Counted from the stretch's first letter, positions 43,054-53,348 are shown. The stretch: 64,000 nt of DNA from Thalassomonas actiniarum (GCF_000948975.2 NZ_CP059735.1:3472001-3536000), one strand, 5' to 3'. The notes: generated by a model from the sequence alone, not told the origin. Made by a program: numbers and translations.

Positions 43054-45693
43054 TTAGCCCTCGGCCATTAACTGCCTGACAGAGCTTTGCAGGTTTCTCC
43101 TGCTGGCATAGACCCCAAGTGCCGCCACCAGCAATAAGATGGCCGACAAGGCAGCCAGCAACCAGATAAAGTTGGGCTGATAAGTTAAAGAAAATTGCGA
43201 TTGATAGATCAGCAAGCCCGCGATATAAGTACCGGCAATAGCACCGGTTGCGGTGATCAGTGCCGTTACCAGCCACTCAATAACATTCAGGTGCAAACAG
43301 GTCGTTTTCGAAAAGCCAAAGCTCATGATGATACTGTTCTTTTTCTTTTCTTTGCCTTCAAGGGCACTGATAGAGGCCAAAATAACAACCGTAGCAAGTA
43401 AGACAATCATCAGGGAAAAGCCGCTGATCACTTTAGTGATCATCGCTAGAATAACGTCAAAGCGTTCGGTCAGTTCTTTTAAGGAAACCATACGCAGTGT
43501 CGGAAATTTTTGCCAAAGGGTCGGCAATAATGACCATTGCTGCGCTTCAAGCTCTAAACTCGCCATGGAGTAACGGGGGGCTTGAATATGCACCACGCCA
43601 GCTTGCGGCATTTGTACCCAAAAGGTAATGGAGCCTGCACCGGGTTTAAAAACATGACTGGCGCTGATATTAAAGGTGATACTTTGCTGGCCGATAAAAA
43701 ATGTTAACTTATCACCTATATCTAGACCCAAATCTGTCATCACTTCCTGCTCAACGGAAACTTGCTGCCAATGCTGGCTGTTATCCTGTTGTTGCCCCTG
43801 TTTATTCCCCTTCTCATTCCCCTGTTCATTCCCCTCTTTTTGCCGCTTCTTATTCCAGTAAAGCCCTTCAGCCACTTCATTATTTTGTGGCAGCGCCTCG
43901 TTCCAGTGCAAACGTATCGGCCGGTTAAAGGTTGCCATGCTGTCACTGGGTTTTTGGCTAAATTCAGCAAGACTCTGGCCATTAACCTCAAGCAGTTTGG
44001 CGTACATATAAGGCTTGGCCTGGCGGATCTTTACCCCCTGCTCCGCTGCCCAGTGCTCAATATAATCCAGCTGCTGCTCGCTCGCCTGCGACACCATCAC
44101 ATTGCCATCATGCTGTCTTTGATAGGCTGTCATGGTAGCGCCGAGATCTTTAAGCAACATCAGGGTAAACAGGAGTAGAAAAGCGCATAACCCTACCCCT
44201 AATATTTGTGTGCTTTTACTGACCAGCCTTTGTTTCATCATAAACAGGGTAAAGGGGATCAAGCCGGAAAAACGCTTGGTAGACTTTTCCCCAAGGGTTA
44301 AAGCCCCCCAACTCATCGCTATCATTAAAAGAATAGTGAGTGCGATGGCAGTAACCAGCATCAAGGTTAACAAGCCATTATCTGAATAGGTGGTCGCCAC
44401 CGCAACCAACACCAGGATGCTGCTCACTTTGCTAACCCAATGGCTCACGCCCTTGTTATTGCCGGTAAACAAACGGGCAACAGAGCTGGTGCGCAGAGAA
44501 ACCCAAACCGGCGCATGAAAAACGGCAAACACAAAGATCACAAAACCTATGGACTTTAGCGCCGGCCAAAAATGCCACTGCCAGTTTAAATCAATAAAGG
44601 TTTCGCTTAACCAGTGAATGATGAAGTAGTGAAAGGCGGTAGAGAACAGCAAAACCACAGGTAACAGGCACACTATGCCCATCAGCCATTTAAAAAATGA
44701 TACCTGGATACCGGTCGCCTTGGTGACACCAAGACTCATACATATCGCTGAAAAATATTGATCTTTTTTCATATGCACTTGCGCCAGCTGGTCAATGGCA
44801 ATGGCCGCCATAAAAAACAAAATAATAGATGCCAGCCCGAGAAAATTTTCTGTTCGCTGCCAAAATAGCGCCAGCGGATGCGCCCCTTGCTTATGGTGCA
44901 TTTGCGCTGCCGGTATAACTTCTTGCTGCCATTTAATCAAACGATTGATTTGCCCGCTATTGGCGGCAATCAGGTAACGGTAGTGAATAAGATCGGCTGC
45001 AAACCCCAATGTCTCCATATCCCGGACATGGATCATGGCGCGCATATCAACATTATGCCCTTCCATCAACCTGTCGGGTTCATGATGTAATACCCGCGAA
45101 ACCTTAAAATGCTGTTCAGCTACCTGAATAACATCGCCAATACTGAGGGATAAACTGGCAAATAACCTGGCATCCGCCCAGATTTCGCCCGGTTTGGGGC
45201 CTGAAGCTGTAGCCTGGCCATTAGCCTGCGCTTTATTAGCCAAGCCCTTATCCGACTCAGCCCCCGCAAACAGGCTTTGGGAGGTTAACAACTGCCCCTG
45301 CAACGGATATTGCTCGTCTACCGCTTTTAATGTGACTTGCTGCCATTGTCCTTTGTGGGTCAAAGTAGTTTTAATTTGCTCAGTAACGACGATTTCATCG
45401 GTTAATTCAGACACAGCAGCTCGCTGCTTTGCCGTTAACGATTGTTGCTGACTGATCACCGCATCAGCCCCCAGCAAACCCTGTAAATTATTATTCAGGT
45501 AGTGCTGTATACTTTCGCTCGATTGACCTAAGGTGAGAATAAACAGCAAGAGCACGCCCTGGGTCCAGCGCAATAACCGCTGATGGCTATGTTGATACTC
45601 TTGTTTGAAAAAGTGCCAGGCAAGTTTCATATTACTCAGATAAAGGTGAAGTAAATGCTGGTTCGGTTGCTTATTTAACTGATGTGCTAACAT
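43054..45693 (-). CDS. ABC transporter permease, FtsX/LolCE-MacB type
   Basis: An 879-residue permease with two FtsX-like units. A first helix (about residues 44-60) is followed by a large periplasmic domain, helices at about 285-305, 340-360 and 385-405, two further helices near 425-470, a helix near 500 followed by a second periplasmic domain containing a Glu/Gly/Asn/Gln low-complexity stretch (KGNKQGQQQDNSQHW), and three C-terminal helices. This 'double FtsX' form is common in uncharacterised lipoprotein or antimicrobial-peptide exporters. It overlaps the ATPase gene by seven bases. The substrate is unknown; the GTGAAA operator suggests control by the local two-component system. Confidence 0.9.
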   Translation of the reverse strand: MLAHQLNKQPNQHLLHLYLSNMKLAWHFFKQEYQHSHQRLLRWTQGVLLLFILTLGQSSESIQHYLNNNLQGLLGADAVISQQQSLTAKQRAAVSELTDEIVVTEQIKTTLTHKGQWQQVTLKAVDEQYPLQGQLLTSQSLFAGAESDKGLANKAQANGQATASGPKPGEIWADARLFASLSLSIGDVIQVAEQHFKVSRVLHHEPDRLMEGHNVDMRAMIHVRDMETLGFAADLIHYRYLIAANSGQINRLIKWQQEVIPAAQMHHKQGAHPLALFWQRTENFLGLASIILFFMAAIAIDQLAQVHMKKDQYFSAICMSLGVTKATGIQVSFFKWLMGIVCLLPVVLLFSTAFHYFIIHWLSETFIDLNWQWHFWPALKSIGFVIFVFAVFHAPVWVSLRTSSVARLFTGNNKGVSHWVSKVSSILVLVAVATTYSDNGLLTLMLVTAIALTILLMIAMSWGALTLGEKSTKRFSGLIPFTLFMMKQRLVSKSTQILGVGLCAFLLLFTLMLLKDLGATMTAYQRQHDGNVMVSQASEQQLDYIEHWAAEQGVKIRQAKPYMYAKLLEVNGQSLAEFSQKPSDSMATFNRPIRLHWNEALPQNNEVAEGLYWNKKRQKEGNEQGNEKGNKQGQQQDNSQHWQQVSVEQEVMTDLGLDIGDKLTFFIGQQSITFNISASHVFKPGAGSITFWVQMPQAGVVHIQAPRYSMASLELEAQQWSLLPTLWQKFPTLRMVSLKELTERFDVILAMITKVISGFSLMIVLLATVVILASISALEGKEKKKNSIIMSFGFSKTTCLHLNVIEWLVTALITATGAIAGTYIAGLLIYQSQFSLTYQPNFIWLLAALSAILLLVAALGVYASRRNLQSSVRQLMAEG

Positions 45694-46373
45694 GACACCG
45701 CCTTAAGCACATCGTTTACCTGCGCTTTGATTTTCCCGCCTGATAATGAAAATATATGCTGAGCGCGATTCGCTAACTCCTCGCTATGGGTAACCACCAC
45801 CAAGCCGGCATTATTTTCCCGGCAACAGCTAAACAGGATATCGGCTATTTCGGTGGCGCTTTGTTGATCTAAATTACCCGTGGGTTCATCGGCAAAAATA
45901 AAGCCAGGCTCAAAAACCAGCGCCCGTGCTATCGCCACCCTTTGCTGTTCACCGCCGCTCAGTTCACTGGGTTTGTGGTTTACCCTATGTGTCAGCCCCA
46001 CTTTATTTAGCCAAAGCCTGGCTTTATCTTCTGCATGTTTATCACCTCTTAACTTGAGCGGCAATGCAACATTATTCACTGCCGTTAATTCCGGCAACAA
46101 ATGAAACTGCTGAAAAATAAAACCGATATCTGGCCTTAGAAAGTCCAGGCTTTTCCTTTGCTCCCCTTTCACATAAGCACCTTGCCCGCTGGTGGGACTT
46201 TCCAATCCTGACATTAACATCAATAAACTCGACTTACCGGCACCCGAAGGCCCGGTGATCGCATAAGATTGCCCCTGACAAATGGATAAATTAAGTTCCT
46301 TGAATAAGGTGACTTTTGATTCGTTTACCTGAAACGATTGACTGACATTTTTTAATTCAATATAGCTGGACAT
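45687..46373 (-). CDS. ABC transporter ATP-binding protein (LolD/MacB-like)
   Basis: A 228-residue ATPase of the LolD/MacB/FtsE class. Walker A is GPSGAGKSS near residues 42-50, Q-loop [21 protein letters not shown], signature [15 protein letters not shown], Walker [14 protein letters not shown] and H-loop VVVTHSEEL. Standard length. It leads a two-gene operon with the overlapping permease; the ATG lies 50 bases after the GTGAAA direct repeat. It powers extraction or export by the FtsX-type permease. Confidence 0.95.
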   Translation of the reverse strand: MSSYIELKNVSQSFQVNESKVTLFKELNLSICQGQSYAITGPSGAGKSSLLMLMSGLESPTSGQGAYVKGEQRKSLDFLRPDIGFIFQQFHLLPELTAVNNVALPLKLRGDKHAEDKARLWLNKVGLTHRVNHKPSELSGGEQQRVAIARALVFEPGFIFADEPTGNLDQQSATEIADILFSCCRENNAGLVVVTHSEELANRAQHIFSLSGGKIKAQVNDVLKAVSC

Positions 46374-46422
46374 GGCTCAGACCTGTTATTAACTATGATA
46401 AGCCCAGCTTAAAGAGGCTAAT

Positions 46423-46439
46423 GTGAAATGAGTGTGAAA
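46423..46439 (-). promoter_or_regulatory. Direct repeat GTGAAA-N5-GTGAAA upstream of the ABC operon
   Basis: GTGAAATGAGTGTGAAA on the + strand has two GTGAAA hexamers 11 bases apart, 50 bases before the ATPase start codon. It matches the site before the DJ-1 gene in hexamers, spacing and orientation; only the five spacer bases differ. Confidence 0.65.
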
Positions 46440-46672
46440 CGAAAACGAAGCAGATGAAATAAAGTATAAAGCTCAGGCGAGCCCCCTAAAGCCAAAAGCA
46501 TAAAGCTAATTTACTGTTATGATTTTTCAGTATTTCTTACATCGCTTGTTAGATTTTTACGGTATAGGCAAGTTTGCTGTGCTACCTTAATGGGGCACCA
46601 TAAAACTTACGGCGACCGCTTTCCCGATAACACACGCGGTTAGCTTGACAACAAAATAAAAGGAACTGCACA

Positions 46673-47812
46673 GTGGAAAGTAAATTGCCTCACCTTGGCA
46701 CCAGCATCTTTACCTATATGACGGGATTGGCAAACCAGCATAACGCCCTTAACTTATCCCAGGGCTTTCCCGAATTTGATGCCCCCGTCCTGTTAAAGCA
46801 GCGCCTGGCCCATTACAGCGAGCAGGGATTTAACCAGTACTCTCCCTCCAGCGGCATTGCCCCACTGCAAAAGCAAATTTCAGCCCTTATAAAACGTAAA
46901 TATGGGCTGGATATCGAAGCAGCAGATACCGTCACGGTAACCTCAGGGGCGACAGAAGCCCTGTTTGTCGCCATCCAGGCCATCACCCGCCCCGGCGATG
47001 AAATCATCATCTTTGATCCCGCCTATGACTCCTATGAACCGGCAATAGAACTGGCCGGTGGCCGCGCGGTGCATATTGCCCTGCAAGCGCCGGATTATAG
47101 CGTCAACTGGCAGCAAGTGGCAGAAGCCGTCAACGATAAAACCCGGGCTATTATCATCAACAGCCCCCATAACCCCAGCGCCAAAACACTAAAAGCAAAC
47201 GACTTTAAAGCATTAAAAGCCCTGCTGATAAGACATGATCTCTTGCTGATCAGCGATGAAGTATACGAACACATCGCCTTTGATGACACTCCCCATATCA
47301 GCGTATTAAACGATGCCGAACTCTTTGCCCGTGCTTTTGTCATCTCCAGCTTCGGTAAAACCTTTCATTGCACCGGCTGGAAAATGGGCTATTGCATCGC
47401 CCCGAAACTGCTTACCGCTGAATTTAGGAAAATTCACCAGTATGTCACCTTCTCCAGCTTTACCCCGGCGCAATTGGCACTGGCGGATATGTTAGCGGAA
47501 CAAGGTGAACATGTGGATGAATTGTCAGGCTTTTATCAACAAAAGCGTGATGTCTTGGTCGATGCCTTACAAGGCAGTCGTTTCACTATTTTACCCAGCG
47601 AAGGCACTTATTTTTTACTGTTGGATTATTCTGAAATTTCTCAGCTGGACGATATGGCCTTTTGCGAATATCTGGTCAAGGAAGTGGGCGTAGCGGCGAT
47701 ACCGCTCAGTGTCTTTTACCAAAAGGCCCCGAACGACAAAGTAATCCGCTTATGTTTTGCCAAAAAAGATGAAACCCTGGTGGAGGCGGCAGATAAACTC
47801 TGTACCTTGTAG
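46673..47812 (+). CDS. PLP-dependent methionine aminotransferase (YbdL-like)
   Basis: A 379-residue class I/II aminotransferase. The N-terminal LPHLGTSIFTYMTGLANQHN and NLSQGFPEFDAP are typical of the YbdL/kynurenine-aminotransferase-like group, which prefers methionine with 2-oxo acids. PLP contacts are SGATEALF, INSPHNPS, SDEVYEH with the ring-stacking Asp/Tyr, and the Schiff-base Lys in SSFGKTFHCTGWKMGY; the substrate-carboxylate Arg is in KVIRLCFAK. The start is GTG 46673, with AAAGGA 8 bases upstream. It is divergent from the ABC operon across a ~300-base gap and otherwise alone. Enzyme class is certain, substrate probable. Confidence 0.9.
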   Translation: MESKLPHLGTSIFTYMTGLANQHNALNLSQGFPEFDAPVLLKQRLAHYSEQGFNQYSPSSGIAPLQKQISALIKRKYGLDIEAADTVTVTSGATEALFVAIQAITRPGDEIIIFDPAYDSYEPAIELAGGRAVHIALQAPDYSVNWQQVAEAVNDKTRAIIINSPHNPSAKTLKANDFKALKALLIRHDLLLISDEVYEHIAFDDTPHISVLNDAELFARAFVISSFGKTFHCTGWKMGYCIAPKLLTAEFRKIHQYVTFSSFTPAQLALADMLAEQGEHVDELSGFYQQKRDVLVDALQGSRFTILPSEGTYFLLLDYSEISQLDDMAFCEYLVKEVGVAAIPLSVFYQKAPNDKVIRLCFAKKDETLVEAADKLCTL

Positions 47813-47823
47813 CTAATGGATTT

Positions 47824-47853
47824 AGTACAGCCTGGTTGCTGCCAGGTTGTACT
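47824..47853 (+). terminator. Imperfect hairpin after the aminotransferase gene
   Basis: AGTACAGCCTGG and CCAGGTTGTACT pair with one internal mismatch, 11 bases after the stop codon. There is no clear T-run behind it, so terminator function is only probable. Confidence 0.45.
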
Positions 47854-47970
47854 TGATTAATGGCAAATACCTGGATCAGCAAGATGCTATTGCCTGCTCA
47901 ACAACCCGATGATATATGTTTGATAATTACTTGAGAAGCGGATGAAATTTGCTTTATTATCGCCTGGAAC

Positions 47971-48444
47971 TTATTCTGTGTTTCGGTTTTCTCTCAATAG
48001 AGACGTATAGTTACCGAACTCTGGAAATAAATCCCAATTATCAACAGTCTCTGCAAACGACTCCTTTTGCACTGTTTCGCCATTATTGATATTTCTCCTC
48101 TCTATATAGATGCTGCCATTTTCTTCAAAGATAAATGTAGTTGATACGGAACAGTTATCGCTACTATCACTAAATTCGCAGTGAATAGCTTTCGACAAAA
48201 ATAGTTTTTCATCATTTTTCTTTTTAAAGTCGTAACTTAGGTAACATCTTTTATGTTTATCAAGAAACAATACAGACACCCAACCATCAGCAATATCCAC
48301 AACTTGATGCTTTTCACCTGAGTAAGAAATTAATGCAATATATGCATCTCCTTCTTTATGCCTCTTTTTTGCTTCTTCTTCTGCTAGAGGAGAAACAGGA
48401 CTTTTTTTAGCCCTAAACCATTTATCATAATATTCTAATTTCAT
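47971..48444 (-). CDS. Probable immunity protein for the Rhs toxin
   Basis: A 157-residue soluble, charged protein (KLEYYDKWFRAKKSPVSPLA start; GWVSVLFLDKHKRCYLSYDF and FIFEENGSIYIERRNIN strands) with no recognised domain. Its ATG overlaps the Rhs stop codon by one base (TGATG), the classic toxin-immunity junction, and it shares the low GC of the Rhs tail. Position alone makes it the cognate immunity candidate. A TTG codon just before the ATG gives a one-residue longer alternative. Confidence 0.75.
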   Translation of the reverse strand: MKLEYYDKWFRAKKSPVSPLAEEEAKKRHKEGDAYIALISYSGEKHQVVDIADGWVSVLFLDKHKRCYLSYDFKKKNDEKLFLSKAIHCEFSDSSDNCSVSTTFIFEENGSIYIERRNINNGETVQKESFAETVDNWDLFPEFGNYTSLLRENRNTE

Positions 48445-51400
48445 CAATATATAACTCCGTTAACATCCCTGATTAATATCCCATTATTATTTGCATAATC
48501 AAGAACTTTTGTATGTATGGAATGATGTTGTACCGGAATCTCCAAAATCAAATCACCAGTCAACCTTTGGCCACGCAATACTTTAGAATTGAATGTACTA
48601 TCAGAAATAGTTGCACCACTTGGGTATTTACGTGCTAATTCCTGCAAATAACTAATCCCTGTTTCAGGCTTTATTTTCGATAGCTGAGAGAATTTTCTTG
48701 AGACTATTTCAGCTTTGACGTCATCGTATGAATCGACTCTAAATTTCTTACCTTTTGAGTCGATAACTTCAACTTCATTATAGGGATACCTCCCTCGATT
48801 AGCTCTATTGAATTCATTACCTGCTTCAAACCTTTCTTTTAAGAAATCAGGCATCCCTCCAGGCTTCTCCCTGGAAGAGTCAACCAACTTACGTAAGTTG
48901 TCTACATCACCTTTTTCCAGATTCTCTTGAATTATATCAACAGATAACTCGCCTTCGTCCGTTAACTTGCCTTCAGCCGCAATATCATATAGTTGATCGC
49001 TCAGCGCTTCTTCAATGGTACCACTGGTAACGCATTCCGCTAACAGTTTTTTAAGCCTTGCTTTGCCTTTTTCACACAACCCCTTCAAACCCAATGGATC
49101 AACCCAATTTACGGGGTTTGGGGTATACTGATACGGGTTGATACCACCGGCAAGACCTATCGGATCCTGATGGATAAAGCGCCTTTGCCTTGGGCAGTAA
49201 TATCGAAAGCGGCTGTAATGCAGCCCTGATTCCCGATCATAGTATTGCCCCAAAAAACGCAACGGATTGTTTATGGTGCTTACCGGTTTACTGCCTGCTC
49301 CCGGGTATGCAGCGTTGCTTGCCCTTGCTAAACCCTGCTTACCAGAAGCGGCATTCCCCTTATCATTCGTTTCTTCATCCGCCCTTTCTTCATGGCGCTC
49401 AGCGCCAAAAACATCCTGGTTTTCCCGCCAGAGCACTTCACCATTTTCATCTGTCAGGCAAACAGGCGTGCCAAGTTGATCAAGGTGGTAATAATAAAGG
49501 TGTCCGTCTTGAATTAAGGCTATAGGCAGGAAGGTGCCCGGCTGATGGATATACCAGATAAACTTGCCTTTATGATGTTCACCAAGGAGTTGATGATGAT
49601 CCCAGATAAAATCGGTGCGTCCCTGTCCGGTAATTTTCGCACTACGCCTGCCTAACGCATCGTATTCGTAATGGGTTAAAGTGCCGTTGACATTTATTTG
49701 CCTGAGTTGGTTCAGGCCATCAAAAAAGCGTTGCTGTTTTTCCCCCTTCGCCAGACTGGATACCTGGTTGCCGCTGCCGTCATAACCATAGTCGATGCCG
49801 CCAAAGCTTAGCAGGCGATCCTTACTGACTTTTATTGTCTGGGTATCTAAAGCGCTATCCGGACTTGAAGCGAGTGTTGCTTCTGCCTGTGCTTCGTTTA
49901 TGTGGTCACTTTTCCCCTGGCTGGCAGCAACAGGGTTACCAAAAGCATCCCAATGATATTGGCAAGTCTGTTGCTCTTTTGTGCTGATTATCAGCTGGCT
50001 GAGGCGGTTATAACGAAAGCTTTGCTCACTCACTTGTTCTTGAAGAACATCAACTGAGCTTTGCTCTCCAGCCTCAATACCCTCAGGCGTTAATGTACCG
50101 GTTTGCCTGCTGTATATCAGCTGGTGCAACTCATCATATTGATACTGATGCTGCTCATTAAAAGCAAATACCTGGTCCGTCTTAGCATCAGGAGCATTTA
50201 GCCCGGTTGTGTTTTGCCAGTGCTGCCCGATTAAGCGGGAGTAAACATCAAATTCCTGGCTCAGCAAGATGCCGTTGCCCTGCTGTTGTCTGATCAACAA
50301 CCCCGATGGGTTGTAGCGACGGCTGATCAGCATCTGAGGCGGGGACAGATTTTCATCCCGCACTTTCGCTATATAATCAAGCTGGCTTAATAACCCGTTA
50401 TTGTCATATTCATAAAGTAAAGTGCTGCCGTCAGGCAGTGTCAGGCTGGCCCGTTGCCCCTTATTGTTATAACCATAATCCAGCGACCAAGGGCCCTGTT
50501 GCACCTGTTTGATCTGCCCCGTGCCCGGTCCTGTATGCTCATAACTAAACTGAACCGTACGCTGGCCGTTGTGGGCACGGATCATCCGCCCCAGCAGATC
50601 ATATTGATAAAAGTCATGGGTGTTTCCCTGCCCGCTGCCGCCAAGCGCAGCCTCGCCGGATTGCGCCTTTGCACCGGCATTTACCGGCCTGGTAGAGGTT
50701 TTATCGGCAAAAAAACTGCTTTGCTCAATCATTCGCCCCATATTGTCGCGTTTTCTGCGGATAAAACGCTCACCGCTGTCGTTTATCGCAATGAGTTTAT
50801 CATTACAGTCGTACTCATAATGCTGCTCCCGGCCATCAAAGCCAATGAGCTTAACCGGCTTTTCGCTGGGACTGTACTCAATTTGGTAGTGCGCGCCGTC
50901 ACTGCGGCTTATGCCGGTAAGGTTACGCTCGCCGTCATACTGGTATTTCAGGTAACTGCCGTCGGCAAAGGTTTTTTGGCTCGGCTGGTCGAGCCCCTGG
51001 TAGTGAAAACGGGTTTCATTCACGGGAAGCAAACCGGGCACAGACTCTATATCTGCACTTTTAACGCTATCAGGCAGTTGTTTACCGATAAGGCGCCCGG
51101 CATCATCATAACGATATTTTTGCCTGTTCTTGAGCTCCCCCTTTGCCTGATCATAACTTACCTGTTCAATCAACTGGCCTTTTTCATCCCGGCTAAACTC
51201 TGTGATCAACCCCTGGGCGTCTATACTGGCATTGACACGGCCAAGGGCGTCGTAACTGTAGCGCAGCAGTTCATCCCCGCATTGAAGCGCCAGCAGTTCG
51301 CCCGAGTCAGACCAGTGATATAAACTGATCACACCACAGGCATCGATTTTTTGCTTCAACAGCCCCGAAGCCGTATAAAGATAACGAATACTGCGGCCAT

Positions 51401-53120
51401 CAGGGCCGGTTTGCGATAATAAACGTCCGGTGGCATCAAAACGCCGCTTATGCTGCTGCCCCAGCGGATCCAGAGTTAAAATACGCTTCCCCAGGGCATT
51501 ATAGAAATAGCGGGTTTTACCGCCGTCTGCGCTGGTCACTTCACTGAGCTGCCCCTGCTCGTTATAACGATAAAGGGTAGCATTGCCGGCGGCATCGGTT
51601 TGCCTGACTTTTCGGCCGGCGCCATCATAATCTGTCTCTGTGGTAAAGCCCCGCTGATCGGTATGGGCCACCAGTAAGTGTCGGCGATCATGAACAAAGT
51701 GTTCAACATTGCCCCGGCTGTCAGTGCTGGTAGATAATTGCCCCCTGGGGTGGTCCTGGTAAGTAAAACAGTATTGATAAGCCCCTTCATCCCCCCATTG
51801 TTTAACACATTTAGCCTCGATGCCCTGCCCCTGCCATTGAAAATAATGGCAAAATCCCGACGGCCGGATACGGCGCTTTAATAAATGGCCGTCAAAGTAC
51901 TGATAGCGTTCAACCAGGCCCTGGTCGTCAATAGCAGCAATCAACGCCTGGTTGTCATCATATTGATAGCTGGCAAGAAACCCGGGCAGCAGCTGCTGTT
52001 TACCCTCTTCATTAAGCACATAGGCAGCAATGCGCAATAGATTATTGTCCTGATTATATTGCAGCACTAATCCCCTTTTGGGGCTGCAGGCAATGCGCAC
52101 CAAGTGCTGGTGTTCATCATAATACAGGGCGTGCTCCTGACCATGACAATTACTGATGGATTCCAGTAACCACTCCCCGTGGCTTTCACCCGCTTTTGGG
52201 GAGTGCTCCTTATTGTCCGGGCCTTTGACAAAAGTCCAGTGGCTGTCATCGGGCCTGATCAACACTTGCTTACCGTCCCCCTGGTGATAAAGACTTAACC
52301 CGGAAGATAACTGCACACTGGTTTGCCCGCGTTTAACCTGGTCAAACACATGCACCCGGCCTTCTTCATCGGTTAGCTCTAAGAAGTACCTTCCTGGCTT
52401 TTTGGGACCAACTTTCGGCGGTGCCTGGTATTTTTCCACCAGTTGCAGGCAAAAGTTGTGACGCCAGCCATAGCCTAAGCCAACATTCACATTGGTTTTA
52501 CTGCTACGGTATAAACGGCGCCAGCTAAGGGGCCACACCCCATTCAACTGAAAATCCACCAGCGGCAAGATTTCTTCACCCGTGAGCATAGACACGGGAT
52601 CAGAGCGACACTCCTGCTGTTCTATCGACACTTCGGTATCGGTGTGATTAGTGCGGTTACCGCTAGAAAGACTGTTTTCGTCTGATTTTCCCTGGCTCTT
52701 ACTCAGCACTTTTCCGGCTTCGCTGCCACCGGATGTCTCAGCCTTGTTCTCTTTGCCGCTAAGGGATTCTTCGCCTGAATAGAGATAAGGCTTTTCTTGT
52801 TCGGTATAAAACCTCAGTAACCCCTGCTTTAAACACTCACTGAGCTTAGGCGCTACCGTCCTGGCAGTGTAGGACGCCGAAGTGCCGATCGATTCCAATA
52901 AACCACAGGCATGGTTCAGGGCATGAAGGTTTTGTGCCAAATGAGGGGAGATTTCCCGTACCAGGGCGTCGGCATTGCTCTGGGTAGCACAAGCGACAAG
53001 TTTAAACCCGGCGGGTGGCTTGTCCTTTTTGGGTAAAATAATAATATGGCGGTTAAAGCCGTGAAAATGGAATATAGTCACATCCGTGTCAATCCTGTTT
53101 GCTCTCAATCCGTGAGTCAA
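48444..53120 (-). CDS. Rhs polymorphic toxin with C-terminal nuclease-like domain
   Basis: A 1,558-residue Rhs protein. After a ~170-residue N-terminal region lacking PAAR or membrane helices, DUF6531-type DPVSMLTGEEILPLVDFQLN begins the shell, followed by many YD repeats (TDYDGAGRKVRQTDAAGN, YRYNEQGQLSEVTSADGG) and the Rhs core LRFLGQYYDRESGLHYSRFR-YY to NWVDPLGL, where self-cleavage occurs in relatives. The last ~210 residues form the variable toxin, with GNEFNRANRGRYPYNEVEV, FRVDSYDDVKAEIVSRK and a final IRDVNG, resembling restriction-endonuclease-fold toxins (candidate D, E and K in DSY…EIVSRK). The start is uncertain: TTG 53120 is the longest, GTG 53081 a shorter option, and neither has a good ribosome site. 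Confidence 0.88.
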   Translation of the reverse strand: MTHGLRANRIDTDVTIFHFHGFNRHIIILPKKDKPPAGFKLVACATQSNADALVREISPHLAQNLHALNHACGLLESIGTSASYTARTVAPKLSECLKQGLLRFYTEQEKPYLYSGEESLSGKENKAETSGGSEAGKVLSKSQGKSDENSLSSGNRTNHTDTEVSIEQQECRSDPVSMLTGEEILPLVDFQLNGVWPLSWRRLYRSSKTNVNVGLGYGWRHNFCLQLVEKYQAPPKVGPKKPGRYFLELTDEEGRVHVFDQVKRGQTSVQLSSGLSLYHQGDGKQVLIRPDDSHWTFVKGPDNKEHSPKAGESHGEWLLESISNCHGQEHALYYDEHQHLVRIACSPKRGLVLQYNQDNNLLRIAAYVLNEEGKQQLLPGFLASYQYDDNQALIAAIDDQGLVERYQYFDGHLLKRRIRPSGFCHYFQWQGQGIEAKCVKQWGDEGAYQYCFTYQDHPRGQLSTSTDSRGNVEHFVHDRRHLLVAHTDQRGFTTETDYDGAGRKVRQTDAAGNATLYRYNEQGQLSEVTSADGGKTRYFYNALGKRILTLDPLGQQHKRRFDATGRLLSQTGPDGRSIRYLYTASGLLKQKIDACGVISLYHWSDSGELLALQCGDELLRYSYDALGRVNASIDAQGLITEFSRDEKGQLIEQVSYDQAKGELKNRQKYRYDDAGRLIGKQLPDSVKSADIESVPGLLPVNETRFHYQGLDQPSQKTFADGSYLKYQYDGERNLTGISRSDGAHYQIEYSPSEKPVKLIGFDGREQHYEYDCNDKLIAINDSGERFIRRKRDNMGRMIEQSSFFADKTSTRPVNAGAKAQSGEAALGGSGQGNTHDFYQYDLLGRMIRAHNGQRTVQFSYEHTGPGTGQIKQVQQGPWSLDYGYNNKGQRASLTLPDGSTLLYEYDNNGLLSQLDYIAKVRDENLSPPQMLISRRYNPSGLLIRQQQGNGILLSQEFDVYSRLIGQHWQNTTGLNAPDAKTDQVFAFNEQHQYQYDELHQLIYSRQTGTLTPEGIEAGEQSSVDVLQEQVSEQSFRYNRLSQLIISTKEQQTCQYHWDAFGNPVAASQGKSDHINEAQAEATLASSPDSALDTQTIKVSKDRLLSFGGIDYGYDGSGNQVSSLAKGEKQQRFFDGLNQLRQINVNGTLTHYEYDALGRRSAKITGQGRTDFIWDHHQLLGEHHKGKFIWYIHQPGTFLPIALIQDGHLYYYHLDQLGTPVCLTDENGEVLWRENQDVFGAERHEERADEETNDKGNAASGKQGLARASNAAYPGAGSKPVSTINNPLRFLGQYYDRESGLHYSRFRYYCPRQRRFIHQDPIGLAGGINPYQYTPNPVNWVDPLGLKGLCEKGKARLKKLLAECVTSGTIEEALSDQLYDIAAEGKLTDEGELSVDIIQENLEKGDVDNLRKLVDSSREKPGGMPDFLKERFEAGNEFNRANRGRYPYNEVEVIDSKGKKFRVDSYDDVKAEIVSRKFSQLSKIKPETGISYLQELARKYPSGATISDSTFNSKVLRGQRLTGDLILEIPVQHHSIHTKVLDYANNNGILIRDVNGVIY

Positions 53121-53348
53121 ATAAACAACTGGTTGATATTAGCGCGGTCAATTAAAATTAGCCACTCTTTAAGGGCAAATCAAATATATTTATCTCATTC
53201 CACCTGGCGCGCACTTGGCTGTTATTAACGGCCATAACCTGCTTCTATGAGCTATAAAAACTTTAATACTGTTCAAAGCCCCTCTGCGGATAGATGATTA
53301 ATTCAGCTAATGATTATTCTACTCTTACTGCGGACAAAGGTTGCTGAT

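Noticed and set aside
50454-51323. 289-codon + strand frame inside the Rhs gene
   Set aside because: It is antisense to YD repeats, which often leave long open shadows; composition is typical of a shadow (no start context).
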